From: Sipunculus nudus
Taxonomy: Eukaryota > Annelida > Sipuncula > Golfingiida > Sipunculidae
Assembly: GCA_026874595.1 (NCBI GenBank)
Contig: CM049318.1
Coordinates: forward strand, 12,753,241-12,817,240
Reading direction: 5' to 3'
Length of the DNA: 64,000 nucleotides
Each line of letters opens with the position of its first letter. Position 1 is the first letter of the stretch. Shown here piece by piece: positions 29,906 through 42,155 of this stretch. Under the pieces are notes generated by a model. That model made no database searches. It had not been told where the DNA came from and saw nothing but the letters and a program-made list of their open reading frames with translations. Position numbers and translations under genes: made by a program.

Positions 29906-30720
29906 TTATTTGAATTTAAAATGGCCTGAGGAAAATTGGACTATGCTTGTACAAAGTATATTGACTTGCAAGGCCAGAGAAATTTATACAGAGCTTTCAA
30001 CAGAAGCTGCTACTGACTATGCTCTGGTAAAACGGTTAATCCTAAAAGGTCATGAGTTAGTTCTGGAGGCTTACTGCCAGAAATTAAGAAATTGGGAAAA
30101 GCGCAAAGAAGAGACCTACGTCGAATTTGCTAGGACAAAAGAGCAGTTGTTTGATCGCTGTAGTTCTAAAAATGTAATGAAAGATTATGACAATTTGCGC
30201 CATTTGATTTTACTTGAAGAATTTAAGCGCTGCATTAACGAAGATGTTAAAACTTTTCTTGATGAGAAAAGTCCTGGAACTTGACATTGCTGCTCAATGA
30301 GCTGATGATTATTCATTAACACACAAAATGTCCTTTACTAGCCAATCAAACCAGTCATTCACAAACAAGAATGTAAATCAGTATGGTGAAAAGAAGTTTA
30401 AAGCGCAGTCACCCAGTACTAGTAGTTCTGATAGTTCAGCAAAATCGATTGCTACATCTCAGTCCACGTCCACTGTGTCTAAATCCAACCATGGCCAGTC
30501 ATTTTCAAAGGAAATCTGTAATTACTGCAAAAAGGAAGGTCATCATAAATCAGACTGCTGGAAAATTGCGAATAAACCAAATAGCAAAGCACCTGGTTTT
30601 GTTTCAAAATCTATGCATAGGATTGTACAAGAACCAGGCTCTTTTCATATAAATAAGGGTACAACACCTTTATTGACTCTAAAAAGACTTCGATGCTACG
30701 GAGGCAAACGTGCCGTCTGA
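29898..30720 (+). pseudogene. Gag remnant with CCHC zinc knuckle
   Basis: The first frame (128 residues) is an alpha-helical capsid-like region (LILKGHELVLEAYCQKLRNW ... FARTKEQLFDRC). It resembles the SCAN-like Gag of Ty3/gypsy elements. Its apparent ATG lies in the truncated LTR, so the true N-terminus is missing. After a break at ~30285, the next frame (30328-30720) is Ser/Thr-rich and contains a zinc knuckle CNYCKKEGHHKSDC (C-x2-C-x4-H-x4-C). It would package element RNA in particles. The copy is non-functional. Confidence 0.75.
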
Positions 30721-30996
30721 CTTCAAAGAAGAATCCGTAGCTTGCGGGGTAAAAACCTCAGTCGATTCCTACGAGGAATTTAATAAGGCTAGGTCCTTTC
30801 AAGACTCCTGCGAGGAGTATTCTCTTAATAAGGCTAAGTCCTTTTATGACTCTTGTGAGAGTATTTCAAATGAGGCCAGGTCTTCATATGACAAACAGAA
30901 GTTTGTTTCTGCTGAGGAAATTTCCTCTGTTGACTCCCATGGGCAGTTTGATGGTAAAAAAGATGTAGATTCCTTTAATGACTCTAAAAAGGGTTT

Positions 30997-31305
30997 ATGA
31001 CTGACACTATCAGTGTCAGTTCTTTGTTTGATGAAACTGAGGTAGTAGATTTCTCTCCTGACTCTGAAATGGAGTTATTTGAGCCATTCATACATGATGG
31101 TTTTGTATCACTTTCAAGTGATTTTTCAGATTCTATCCCTATTAGAATTTTTAGGGACACTGGTTCAGGCCAAACTCTCATGTTAGCAGACACTTTGCCA
31201 TTTTCTAATAGGTCCTTTACTTGTGCACATGCATTAGTTAATGGTGTGTTCACAGTATACATTTTTAGGCAGATTATATTTCTTGGAATATTACTGTGGG
31301 CATAA
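30997..31305 (+). pseudogene. aspartic protease remnant
   Basis: The frame contains RIFRDTGSGQTLML near residues 50-63. DTG is the catalytic motif of retroelement proteases. The upstream part is acidic and Ser-rich linker. The downstream segment, with a LLGNDVPG motif at ~31340, continues in another frame (31296-31634), so there is a frameshift near 31300. The LLGNDV motif is the expected protease C-terminal loop. Confidence 0.65.
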
Positions 31306-31737
31306 GAACTACTTTACCCTTTAAGGGAATTCATTTGCTGCTAGGCAATGATGTTCCAGGTGACAAAGTACAGCCTGTACCAATAGTGACAGATAAGCCT
31401 TCACTTGATCAGGACACTGTTCCTGAAAGTCAGGAAATTCCTGGTTTGTATCCTTCATGTGCTGTAACCAGAGCTATGGCCAAGAAAAACACACATGAGC
31501 ATAATTGTCCGGATAATAACACTCTGGGAGTCACTTGTGACTCTTCTAACGACTCGCCCGTACAGCATTTTCAAGGTCAGAACTTATTACGGAACAGCAT
31601 AAGGACCCTGATATTTCATGTTTGTTTCCGTTGACAGTTTCTAAAGATGAACTGTCACAGATCCCAGTTTGTTTCTATGTTAAAAATGGAGTGCTTATGC
31701 GTAAATGGCGACCGCCTGGTGTATGCGCTGATGATGA

Positions 31738-32460
31738 GTGGGCCATCAAACATCAAATAGTAATGCCCAAAAGTTATCTATTCTAAGAATTCTAAGAATG
31801 GCACATGAGGCTCCTTTATCTGGCCATTTAGGTTTAAATAAAACTTATCAGAAAGTTAGTACACACTTCTATTGGCCTTACCTCAGGACAGATGTTGTAC
31901 AATATTGTAAATCATGCCACACATGCCAGATGGTAGGCAAGCCCAATCAGAATCCTCCTAAAGCCCCACTTAGGCCTATTCCTGCTTTCGAGGAACCATT
32001 TAGTAGGATTATTGTTGACTGTGTTGGACTACTGCCCAAAAAAAAATCTGGACATGAATACTTACTGAAAATTATGTGCGCATCTACCAGGTTCCCTGAG
32101 GCAATACGATTGCGCAAAATTAATGCCAAAAGTGTTGTTAAAGCTCTGACCAAGTTTTTTACAACTTTTGGTTTACCAAAATCCGTCCAGTCTGACCAAG
32201 GATCTAATTTTATGTGTGGCTTATTCCAACAAGTTATGCTTGAGCTAGGTATAAAACAGCAGAGCTCTTCGCCATTCCATCCTGAAAGTCAGGGTGCCCT
32301 CGAGCGTTTTCACTAGACATTAAAAAACATTACTAGGACCTATTGCTATGATACACAGAAAGACTGGGAAGAAGGAAACCACCTATTGCTGTTTGCTGTC
32401 AGAAAATCATTTTAAAGATTCTTTGGGTTTCATTCCCTCTGAACTAGTTTTTGGACATTC
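31738..32460 (+). pseudogene. integrase remnant
   Basis: The 192-residue frame has an HHCC zinc domain (His23, His30, Cys57, Cys60 within HxxxxxxHLG ... YCKSCHTCQ). The catalytic core follows, with Asp in IIVDCVGLLP, Asp in SDQGSNF and Glu in ESQGALERFH. A stop lies immediately after ERFH, and similarity continues weakly to ~32460. It lies upstream of RT. Its C-terminal GPY/F module is in the next frame (YFDPYIV at ~32720). Confidence 0.85.
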
Positions 32461-32564
32461 AGTTCGCAGTCCATTGAAACTGCTTTAAGAAAAACTCTTG
32501 TGTGAAAATCCTGATTCTCTTAGTTTATTGCAGTATGTCTCAGACTTTCGCAGTAAACTAAACA

Positions 32565-33960
32565 ATGCCTGTGAGATTTTATAAGGTAAAATCTAAAATC
32601 TGCACAAGTAAAATTAAAACAAAGTACGACAAGCACACTGTAAGTAGGACGTTTGAGCCTGTTCAAAAGGCCCTTGCCTTACTACCTATCCCCGGCAGAC
32701 CTCTGCAAGCTAGGTATTTTGATCCATACATTGTTGACAAGAAAGTCAGTGATTTAAATTACATATTGATGACACGAGATAGGCGTAAGAAAAAACATGT
32801 TCAAATGTTGAAACCATATTATGACAAAAATAGCACATCAGATGTTGTACAAAATGTTACTGCTGTTTATTGTGTAAAAACTGACCCTGACCCAGTTAAA
32901 GTAGATACTGATTGTAAGTGTGATGTAGACATTCAGTGTGGTACAGTACCACTAAAAAACTCAGATGTGCTTAACAACCTGGATGCCAAACTGTTATACC
33001 TTACCGCACAACAACAACAAGACCTCAAGAACCTGCTGCGGAATTATGAACATTTGTTTAGTGACATTCCAACGCGAACTAACATATTGTGCCATGACGT
33101 CGATGTTGGCGAGGCAAGTGCAGTCAAGCAGCATCCTTATAGACTGAGTCAAGAAAAACAAAAGTATCTACAGGATGAGATTCAATATTTGCTGGACAAT
33201 GATTTTATTGAACCTAGTAACAGTAACTGGAGTTCACCATGTATTCTTGAGTCAAAACCTAATGGAAGTTACCGTATGTGCACAGATTATCGAAAACTGA
33301 ACTCTGCAACCGAGACTGACACGTTCCCAATTCCAAGGATCGATGATTGTATTGATAGAGTCGGTAGCTCCAGAACTGTCTCCAAGTGACTTGCTAAAAG
33401 GATTCTGGCAAGTTACGCTGACAGAGCGAGCGAAAGAAGTGTCCGCATTTGTGGCGCCGCAGTGACTGTACCAGTATAAAGTTATGCCGTTTGGCATAAA
33501 GAACTCGCCAGCCACGTTCCAGTGCCTCATCCATATGGTTATCAAGGACATTGATGGCTGCGACGCATATATTGATGACCTTATCATGTACGGCGACACC
33601 TGGGAGAAACATCTTCAAATTCTCCGCGACCTCTTCGAAAGACTCAGTAAAGCCCGCCTGACCATCAACTTAGTAAAATCTGAGTTTAGTCATGCACAAG
33701 TAACATCTTTGAGTAATATTGTAGGGTAGGGTCAGGTAAAACCTGTTGATGGTAAAATAAGTGCCTAGACCAGAGAACAAAAAGCAAATAATGCGTGTTC
33801 TTGGTATGGTTGGATATTACAGAAAGTTTTGTTCAAATTTTTCTGCTGTAGCTGAACCTTTGACTAATTTGTTAAAGAAGAAACAAAAGTTTGAATGGAA
33901 TGTTCAGTTGAAATGCATTTCAGAATTTGAAAGCAATTCTGCAAAGCTCACCAGTTTTGG
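32565..33960 (+). pseudogene. integrase C-terminus and reverse transcriptase remnant
   Basis: The 274-codon frame starts with the integrase GPY/F module (LLPIPGRPLQARYFDPYIV, DRRKKKHVQMLKPYY). It passes without interruption into the RT N-terminus (HPYRLSQEKQKYLQDEIQYL, SPCILESKPNGSYRMCTDYR). A frameshift near 33385 and a stop near 33465 follow. RT continues with MPFGIKNSPATFQ and the catalytic YIDDLIMY at ~33570, then the connection region MVGYYRKF at ~33805. The continuous integrase-to-RT frame shows that the unusual domain order is original and not a later rearrangement. Confidence 0.85.
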
Positions 33961-34370
33961 TAGCTCCAGACTTCTCTGTACCTTTTAAGTTAGCTGTAGA
34001 TGACAGTGATACTGCTGCTGGTGCTGTGTTGTTACAAGAAGGCAATGATGGCATAGATCATCCAATTAGTTATTTTTCAAGAAAGTTTAATGCAAACCAG
34101 AAAAACAACTCCACTATTGAAAAAGAATGTTTTGCTTTGATTTTGGCATTGCCACATTTTGAAGTTTATGTTACTACATCAGTCAAGCCGATCATTATTT
34201 TCAGTGATCACAATCCCCTCACGTTCATGAACAAGTTCAAGTGTAAAAATCAAAGATTGTTGTGATGGAGTTTGTTCTTACAGGATTACAACCTTCAAAT
34301 CAAACACATTAAAGGGAATGACAATATACTTGCTGATTGTTATAGAGATGTTTATGAAATTTTGTAAATA
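33927..34370 (+). pseudogene. RNase H remnant
   Basis: The frame carries VDDSDTAAGAVLLQEG, STIEKECFALILAL and FSDHNPLTFM, the D-E-D acidic residues of Ty3/gypsy RNase H. A stop interrupts it at ~34265. The tail KHIKGNDNILADC continues in another frame to ~34340. It ends ~120 bp before the right LTR. Confidence 0.8.
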
Positions 34371-34490
34371 AGATGTTTATGTAATGTTGTAAATAAGATA
34401 ATTTTTGAGATGTTGTAAAAATTTAGTGATTGTGATCGCAAAAAGAAAGTTTATTTGAGAAAACTTTCTTTTTTCTTACATGAGGGGGAG

Positions 34491-35317
34491 TGTTACAGAT
34501 GTCTCTTTTATTGTATGTGTATGTGCAGCGCTAGCATTGGCCGTTGCCATGAGCGGTCATGCTAGTCTGGGGCTTTCTCGCCTGGCCGAGCCGGGCCGGC
34601 CCTCGTGTGAACCCTGATATGTAGAAACATAGCGATGTTGTTCTAGATGTTTCCTGTAACGCGTGTGTACTGTGTATCATGTCAGATTCTTTGGATTGTT
34701 CGGGAAATGGAAAGTTCTGGGCTTGAGGTGAGAAGTTTGAAATAGGGGGCTGTGTTTAGAGCCAAGAGGGAGAGGAGAGAATATTCCAGCGGACAAAGAG
34801 GCGTGTGAGTCAGTTGTGGACCTTTTCCGATAAGTGCGGCAATTATAGATTTTCTTCTAAATTAGTGACGGATCTTATATCGTCTTCACTTTGCTTTCGG
34901 GATTATGACAGGAACTTCAATTTGGGGTTACAACGGATTGATTTTTGAATGAACTTGACTGTTATTCTCTGAGAAGATTTATGTGGGCTGTTCATCTGGA
35001 TTGTACGTTATAAAGGACTTGTTATCGCTGTAACAGTGGTGGTATCCAGATAGTGTACACTTTATTTATATACTTGTTTTGATTTACTGTTGTACTTTTG
35101 TTATACTGTGTATTTGTATTGATTTAGTGTATTGTAATGTTAGGATTGTTTTAAGAATAAAGTATAATTATTTGTTAACCAAAAACACTGACTTCTTTAT
35201 TCATTCCCCTAGACATTTCACGCTGCCTAGTTTTACAGAATCTGATTTTTTTAATCTCCATTACAAAATTTATGTTCGTCACGACTACGTCATCTGTTGA
35301 TATTAGGTTCCGTAACA
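34491..35317 (+). repeat. right LTR
   Basis: This 827-bp LTR begins TGTTACAGATG and ends CGTAACA, forming the short inverted ends typical of LTRs. It contains an AATAAAG polyadenylation-like signal at about 35155. It is preceded by the purine tract. Confidence 0.85.
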
Positions 35318-35530
35318 AAATGTCTAACCAACATTAAATATATGAAAATACCGAGGTGTTGTAGATTATGTTGAATTAAGCGGGTTATATTTTAACTGAG
35401 AGTGCAAAGCACAAATTATTGACCAACTCTACTCAAAGGACATGACCTGATTCAGTTGACAACGATCGAGGTGTTTGCTACATGTTGTACAAAGTCGAAG
35501 ATCTTTAGACGTCCAATTTACAGCATTATA
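35318..35530. other. spacer between the retrotransposon and the pogo-like element
   Basis: About 210 bp of AT-rich sequence starting with the AAAT duplication. No feature is recognised. Confidence 0.5.
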
Positions 35531-36751
35531 CAGTGGAACCCCACAATTACGACCACCCTGGGGACTGAGCAAAGTGGTCGTAATTTGGGGGTGGTCGTAT
35601 TTATGAAACTCTTACCGTGGTCGCATATAACACGCTGATATTTAATTGGTATCAGAGTTTATCTATTGCATATCTTAAATGTGAAATTTAACAAAATATT
35701 TTACTTAGCGGAGGACCTTTATTATAATTTTTTTTTGTGTGTGTAGCTGAACATATTTATTCATGATGAAAATTAATACACATGTACACATACGTAGTGA
35801 CTAATGATGAACAAATAATAACACTAAGGCAATACGATTACAACCTACTGAATGCATATTGAACATAATACGTGGCTGTCATATGTTTAGCCTTCCGCTT
35901 GAGTATATATTGCGTGCACTTGAGCTTTCCCGACGCTAAACTGCTGAGCCATTTGGTGCTGACTGCGGGTGGTGTTGCCGCCTTGATTAACGCTACTTTA
36001 TCCTTCAAGGAGAGCTCTTTCAGAGGCATGGTTGCCTGACAGCAAGCAATTTAAATGCAAACTTAACCAGTAGAGAAATAAACTGACAACGATCTATCAG
36101 AAAAGGCAAATTAATGTGAGGGATTTTCCCCCGATGCAAGCTTTATTTATACATTTTACTGACTGCTCAATACTCAGTGTCAGTAAGGTATGAACACATT
36201 TAGGATTAACTAGGTCGTTAATTTTACCAATTAGGATCGAACAATATGTGATGAGTTGAAATATTAAGCCTGCAACCCCACACTTAGGGTAGCTGTAATA
36301 AAGGTGATCACTGAGGGGCAATTAGCATCTGACCCCAGGTCAGACCGGCTCGTTAAGTAATCAGGCCGGTGGTTATCCTCTTTGATCTATAACCTACACC
36401 TCAACGAGTCTCAGCGAAGACACCGAGTCGGGAAGATATGCGGGACCAGATTAACACTCGGGTTAAGAAACCTTGTTACCCGCTTTGATCTTTCGTTAAG
36501 GCGCCTGTGACAAGACGCAGCCATTGACTCGTGACAAATGTTGTTTCAGTACTTCTCGGCGGTGGTCGCATTAGCGGGGTCGCATTAGCGCTGGGGCCAG
36601 GAAATCTGGTCGTAATTCTGAATTCAGGGGTGGTCGTAATTTTGAGTCATTTTTAAACATAAATAAACTAAAAAAATTCGGGACCAAGCAAAATGGTCGT
36701 AATTGTGGGGTGGTCGCAATTGTGGGGTGGTCGCAAGGCGGGGTTCAACTG
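35531..36751 (-). mobile_element. pogo/Tigger-like DNA transposon, internally deleted
   Basis: The element is flanked by TA on both sides. The terminal repeats are CAGTGGAACCCC and, on the other strand, CAGTTGAACCCC, each followed by CGACCACC words. CAGTGGAACC-type ends and a TA target are typical of pogo/Tigger. Further inverted GGTGGTCGYAATT repeats lie inside both ends. Only the transposase N-terminus remains, so the copy cannot move itself. Confidence 0.8.
35838..36029 (-). pseudogene. pogo-type transposase N-terminal HTH (CENP-B-like)
   Basis: The 63-residue frame carries LSLKDKVALIKAA near residue 5 and TQYILKRKAKHM near 40. This is the first helix-turn-helix pattern of CENP-B/pogo DNA-binding domains. 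The middle segment is poorly conserved and the frame ends before any catalytic DDE region. No second exon is visible within the element. Confidence 0.65.
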
Positions 36752-37400
36752 TACATTGTGTCATGATTAGCAGATAAGACAATTTGTATTTTGACCTTTT
36801 CTCTTATTAATTATTTGGCACGTTATATATTGCCTATATTTTTTAAATAATATTACGTATCTGACTGTAGCCCTTAAACGATTAGTCCAGAAAAGAATCA
36901 CGGTAAACAATACTGGGCAGTGTGTAAACCCGGACCCCATGGACCCCGGACCCCAAAAATCAATTTCAACATTTTCCATTATTTTTACCAATAAAACTCC
37001 TGTTACTGGTATTAGAGTAAAGTCCCTAGTAAATGTTACAGCTCTGTAAATGACCGATTCAATTAAAGATTTAGCAAAAAAAAAAATAAAATAAATAATA
37101 AGATTTGGTTCTATTAGTGCAGCTAATAGATGGCGCAGCGCTAGTGGCGACACGTCGACTCAACTTATGGCATTTCCTTAGTTTGTATGTTCATAATGTT
37201 TGCACTATACACAGCCTGGACAGGATGAAAGAACTGTTGTTGGCTATTTGGGTCACTTTAGCGGGCCTCAGCTGGGACTATGATCGCGGTAATGTTAGCC
37301 AGTGTTAAAGTCGTGAGCGATAATGGAGGATTAATGACTGCTGTCAAAGCCAGGTGAACTCTCTCAGACTTGTATCAGTGGTATACAGCAGAATGTTAGT
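36752..37400. other. intergenic, no gene seen
   Basis: This is low-complexity and AT-rich, with short CGGACCCC repeats near 36940. A minus-strand frame of 128 codons at 36767-37153 is hydrophobic low-complexity and I do not regard it as a gene. Confidence 0.4.
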
Positions 37401-37439
37401 TTTCAGTCGAGATACAGTTCTTAGTTTGAACAGCTCTAG

Positions 37440-39712
37440 CCATGAAGGACGTACTCCCCGTCAATGTGATGTCAATCAAAGCTGAAATACCGGCAAGTTT
37501 TTGGGCGAATGTTAACAACCGAAAAGTACGCAAACAGGTTCGTAAAGGTGGAACACGAGCCAGGTTAAAAAGGAGAAAATTCAGGTTACCATTACCATCC
37601 ATCGTATTTAGAAAAATTAGTTTGTTAAACAACAAAACATTTGAACCACAGGCCAAAGCAAGGTACTTGAGTGAATACAGACTTAGCAGTGTGCTCTGTT
37701 TTATTGAGAGTTTGCTGAATGAGCTGATTCAGGATAGTCGAGTGCAAGTTGATCATTTTCGACTAGAGTAATGGGATGTTTTGCGTGCAGAGACTGGACT
37801 GTATTTTATGAAGACTGTTTAGAGATAAATAAGCTGATGGATACAATCACAGACTACATAAAGTTTTGTGAAGAACTCTGTGTTGAAAGCAAAGAAATCA
37901 AATTTTTTCCTTACAACAAACCTTGGATAACAAAAGATTTGAAACAAAATTTAGTTGAAAAGAGAAAGGATTTTAACGACGAAGAGACCAATAAATACAA
38001 GGAACTAGTGATTAAACCTAATTCTGCAATAAAAAAAAAATGTGCACACAGCGGAATAAAAAGAAACTGAAGGGTATGTATAATTCAAATAATCAAATAA
38101 TTCCCGAATGGCATGGCAGGGACTGCAAAATATTACTGGTTATAAACAAGGAAAGCGATCGGTGCATGTGACTGATCTGCTCCTGCTGAGGAACATAACA
38201 ATTCTCATGCCAGATTCGATCAGGAGGACAACAGTGAAGTGTGCGAAAAGATAAAATATGAATGTATTATGGATAACGATGTTGTGTATGAATTTAGCGA
38301 AAGTGCAATAAGATCTGCATTTTGCGGTTTTAACAAGAGAAAGGCCTCTGGCCCAGATGGTATTTCATCGGCAGCGCTTAAAACAAAGTTTTGTTCGAAA
38401 AATCATTGACTGAATGTACTGAACCAGAACAATGGAAAACATCTACCATTTTTCCAGTGCCAAAGAAGGCTAAACCAGCTGTTTTGAATGACTACAGGCC
38501 GGCAGCACTCACTTCAATCACCATGAAATGTTTAGAAAAACTTGTTCTGAAGGACATCAAGCAACATGTGGGTGTCCACTTGGACCCATAATAGTATGCG
38601 TATAGGCCAGGAAGAGGAGTCGATGACTCTCTACTGAGACTACTACATTCTGTTTATGAACACTTAAATAAAAATAATACATATGCTAGAATTCTTTTTA
38701 TTTACTTTAGTTCGGCGTTTAACACCATTCAACCACATGTCATGATTTCTAAGTTGTTACAATTCAAAATACAAGGAAATGTTTGTAGGTGGGTTCTAGA
38801 CTTTCTGATGTACCGAAAACAATGTGTAAGAGTAGAAAATGTAGTCTCTCCATGATGTAGTGTCAGTACGGGTGCCCCACAGGGGTGTGTTCTATCACCT
38901 GTGTTATATATTCTGTACACAAATTCCTTTGTGTCCACCCAGGTAGGATGTGATATTTTTAAATAGGCGGATGACATTGCCATTCTCGGCAGAATCATTG
39001 ATTTTGATGAATCTCGCTACCGTCAAGAAATTGCAAACACTATCGCTTTGTATGACGAACATAATCTTTTACCTTAATGTTAACAAGACCGAGGAACTTG
39101 TAATTGAGCCCAGAAATACACCTACATGCTACTACCCTGTTTTCATTTCTTGTAATGCTGTAGAGATTATGCTGTGGTACAAATATCTTGGCACTGTTAT
39201 TGACGATAAACTTGAATGGTCAGAAAACACAGACGTCTTATGTACAAAAGGCAGTCAAAGGATGTACTTTCTTAGAAAATTTAAATGCTTTAATATTGAT
39301 AAAAAAAAAATAACTTTTTTTACAAATCTGTTGTACAAACTGTGGTAACCTTCAGTATTATCTGCTGGTGGAATAATTTGAGTGTCGCGTACGAGGAAAA
39401 CTGCAGAACGTATTATTGGTGTATACTTGGAAAACTTCGAAAGCATGTATTGTCTAAAGGTACCGAGTAAGTTTAAAACCATGATAAGAAGTCAGCATCC
39501 GTTGAGTGGAGCAATCAGATGGTTGAAATCTGGAAGACGTATAGTCCATTATGTGCAAAACAAATCTTTTCTGGGATTATTCATGCAGAGTGCAGTGCGT
39601 TTGTTCAATAAGCATATGTAAAGCATTAATATGTTTTCTAGTCGTTCATCATATGCTTTGTACACAGTATTATTTTTACTATTATTATTATTAATATTAT
39701 TATTATTTTCTT
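37440..39712 (+). mobile_element. LINE (CR1/L2-like) with endonuclease deleted
   Basis: Frame 37442-37771 gives a basic leader and the start of an apurinic endonuclease region (SSVLCFIESLLNELIQDS). Frame 37771-38070 then jumps to the region just before RT (NKPWITKDLKQNL), so most of the endonuclease is missing. RT pieces follow: KRKASGPDGISSAALK (~38335), FPVPKKAKPAVLNDYRP (~38450), GCVLSPVLYILY (~38885), ADDIAIL (~38968) and KYLGTVIDD (~39182). Many stops and frameshifts are present. A (TTA)n-like tail at 39675-39712 is a plausible 3' end. The exact clade is uncertain. Confidence 0.75.
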
Positions 39713-40345
39713 AGTTGTGCCACATATCAGTTGCTTGATACCCCAATTCCGTATTAGCAATAGATGACACCTTATCTTTTCGGGCATTATTTTTCAGGAT
39801 CAATCCGGGCGGGCCTTGTTTTTTTTTATGTTTTGATAAAAATGTCAAATGATAAGGAAAAATCATAATAATAACAGATTTATTTTAAAAAACAAGTAAA
39901 AGCACTAATCACTTAACAAAGGAAATGTTATCAAAGTTGTACGATTTTATCTTCCTGAAAGAAATGTCCGAGCGCCTGGAGCTCAAAATTGGTAAGTTTT
40001 TATTGAAAATCAATATACAATTTTTGATGCGGGGGTTTGAAATTGACGAGGAAGTTGCCTTAGAAGCATATATGTTATTCTTTTTTTACCTTAAGAACTA
40101 GAAAACTATTTTGGTGAAGACGCCAGGACCCCAAATGTTTGAGGACTGTTTAATCTGCGGACCCTAAGAAGTAACCACCACTCATATTTTTATAAATGAC
40201 TCGGTTAGAAAAATATAACACTAATGTTACATATTGAATATGATTTATTATTCGTTATTTCAAGTGAAAAGTTGATAACTTGCATTTCTAGCGACGTTAG
40301 GTACCGGTACAAGATTAATGATCACATACTTACTAATGATACTTT
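39713..40345. other. intergenic, no gene seen
   Basis: This is AT-rich sequence with no supported frame. A GGACCC-type phrase near 40130 echoes one at 36940. Confidence 0.4.
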
Positions 40346-42155
40346 TTTAGCTCAGCTGACTGTAAGTCAGCTGAGGTATAGGAATGGCGCTTTGTCCGTC
40401 GTCCGTCCGGCCGTTAGAAGGGCACAAATCGTAACTGCTGGACCTAGAAACTTCTAAGTAAAAATCCTAGGAGGTCAATAAAAAATCTCCTTGGAAACCT
40501 GAAATTAGGTCACTGTGACCTATATCCTCCGAGCTATGGGGCTTGAAAGTAACCCCCCCCCCGAATAATCAAAAATATAATACAAAACCTCCAATATCTT
40601 GATAATTAATGCATGGATTGTCATGAATCTTGCCTTGAATATTGGCCATGACTAGTTATGTCAGTTCCGAAAAGTGGTGGCGCCACCAGTATTTTTTTGT
40701 TATTTTAACGAATATTTTTCTATTTTTCTTTTACTATAAAATGACAACAATCATGTCAGTTTCTTAGCTGTAATTACATCTAGTGTCCCAAAACCTGGTG
40801 TGTTCATTGATCACAAGTGGATGCCATATAGTTATCACCCTGTCTGTCTGTTTGTTTGTCTGTCTGTCTGCCTGTCCATTCTCACAAATTTGTTTCCAGA
40901 TGATAACTCCAGGCTGTATTGACACATGGATTTCAAACTTGTTTATGTATGGGCCACCACTAAAGCAAGAACCTATATGATTTTGGGGTCATGAGGTCAA
41001 ATGTCAAGGTCACAGGACTCATTTATTTAAAAAGGTTATGGCTGCATTTTAAGCCAAGATTTTCATCCCAAACTTTCCATTTTGCGCGTTAAGCTGACTT
41101 GCCAGTATGGGGATAGCAAAATGAATTTGGGGTCACGTGGGCAAAGGTCAAGGTCACAGGGGCCATCTGTTCACACATTAGTTTCCAGATGATAACTCCA
41201 GTTTAGTTTGACATATTGGTTTCAAACTGAACTTATATATGACTCACCACTAAAGTTAGAACCATGTTGATTTTGTGGTCCAACGGTCAAAGGTCAAGGT
41301 CACAGGACTCATTTCTTTAAAAAGAATGCATATGCATTTGAAGCCAATCTTTTCATAGCAAACCTTTCAATCTTCAAGATATTGCTAACCTGTCAATAGG
41401 GGAAGAACCTGACTGATTTTGGGGTCACAAGGTCAAAGGTCATGGTCACAGGGGCCCATTTGTCCACATATTTGTTTCTGGATGATAACTCCAGTTTGGA
41501 TTGACATATTGGTTTCAATTTTGACTTATATATGACCCATCAATAATGTAAGACCCCTTTTGATTTTGGGGTCATAAAACAAAAGGTCAAGATCACTGGA
41601 CCCACTTATTTAAAAAGATTGTTGATGAATATTTAGCTAAACTTTCTGTCCCAAACCTTTTATCTTCCAGATGTTGCTCACCTGCCAATAGTGGAAGTAA
41701 CTTTGAGGTCACAAGGTCAAAGGTCAAGGGGGCCATCTATCCACATATTAGTTTCAGATGATAACACCAGTTTGGTTTGAAATATTGGTTTAAACTTGAC
41801 TTATATATGGCCCACCACTAAAGTAAGAACTGTTGATTCTGGGTCATGAGATCAAAGGTCAAGGTCACAGGACCCACTACTTTAGAAAGATTGTAGATGC
41901 ATTTTAAGCCAAACTTTTCATCTCAATCCTTCCATCATCGACATGTGGTGCAACTGCCAATAGGGGAAGTTTCCTTTTGATTTTTGGGTCACAAGGTCAA
42001 AGGTTAAGGTCACAGGGCCCATCCATTCACAAATTAGTTTATAGATGATAACTCCAGTTTGGGAAGAGAGATTGGCTTCAAACTGATCACAGGACCAAAA
42101 TTTAGGAAAACCTCATAAACATTTATCGTTATAGACAAATGCAGCTGAGCGTCTA
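40346..42155 (-). mobile_element. pearl-like element, subfamily 2
   Basis: The left end is TTTTTTAGCTCAGCTGAC followed by a perfect hairpin (CTCAGCTGAC/GTCAGCTGAG, 5-nt loop). TCCG runs and a TGTC(TG) run at 40842-40875 follow. Several ~140-bp cores then carry AGGTCA clusters near 40991, 41140, 41283, 41428, 41705 and 41850. The far end keeps AGCTGAGCG but lacks the GACCCATGGGTC palindrome, so it is 5'-truncated or divergent. Confidence 0.6.

Larger units (their letters stand above)
29670..35317 (+). mobile_element. Ty3/gypsy LTR retrotransposon, Gmr1-like order (decayed)
   Basis: The element is flanked by AAAT at 29666-29669 and 35318-35321, a likely 4-bp target duplication. It begins TGTTACAG and ends CCGTAACA. 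The domain order is gag with CCHC knuckle, protease, integrase, RT, RNase H. Each part is broken by stops or frameshifts. The left LTR retains only ~236 bp, because the LTR remainder, primer site and gag start are deleted. A purine tract GAGGGGGAG abuts the right LTR at 34482-34490. Placing integrase before RT is unusual for Ty3/gypsy and matches what is described for Gmr1-like elements. Confidence 0.85.

Noticed and set aside
36767-37153. 128-codon minus-strand frame
   Set aside because: Hydrophobic low-complexity translation of AT-rich DNA.
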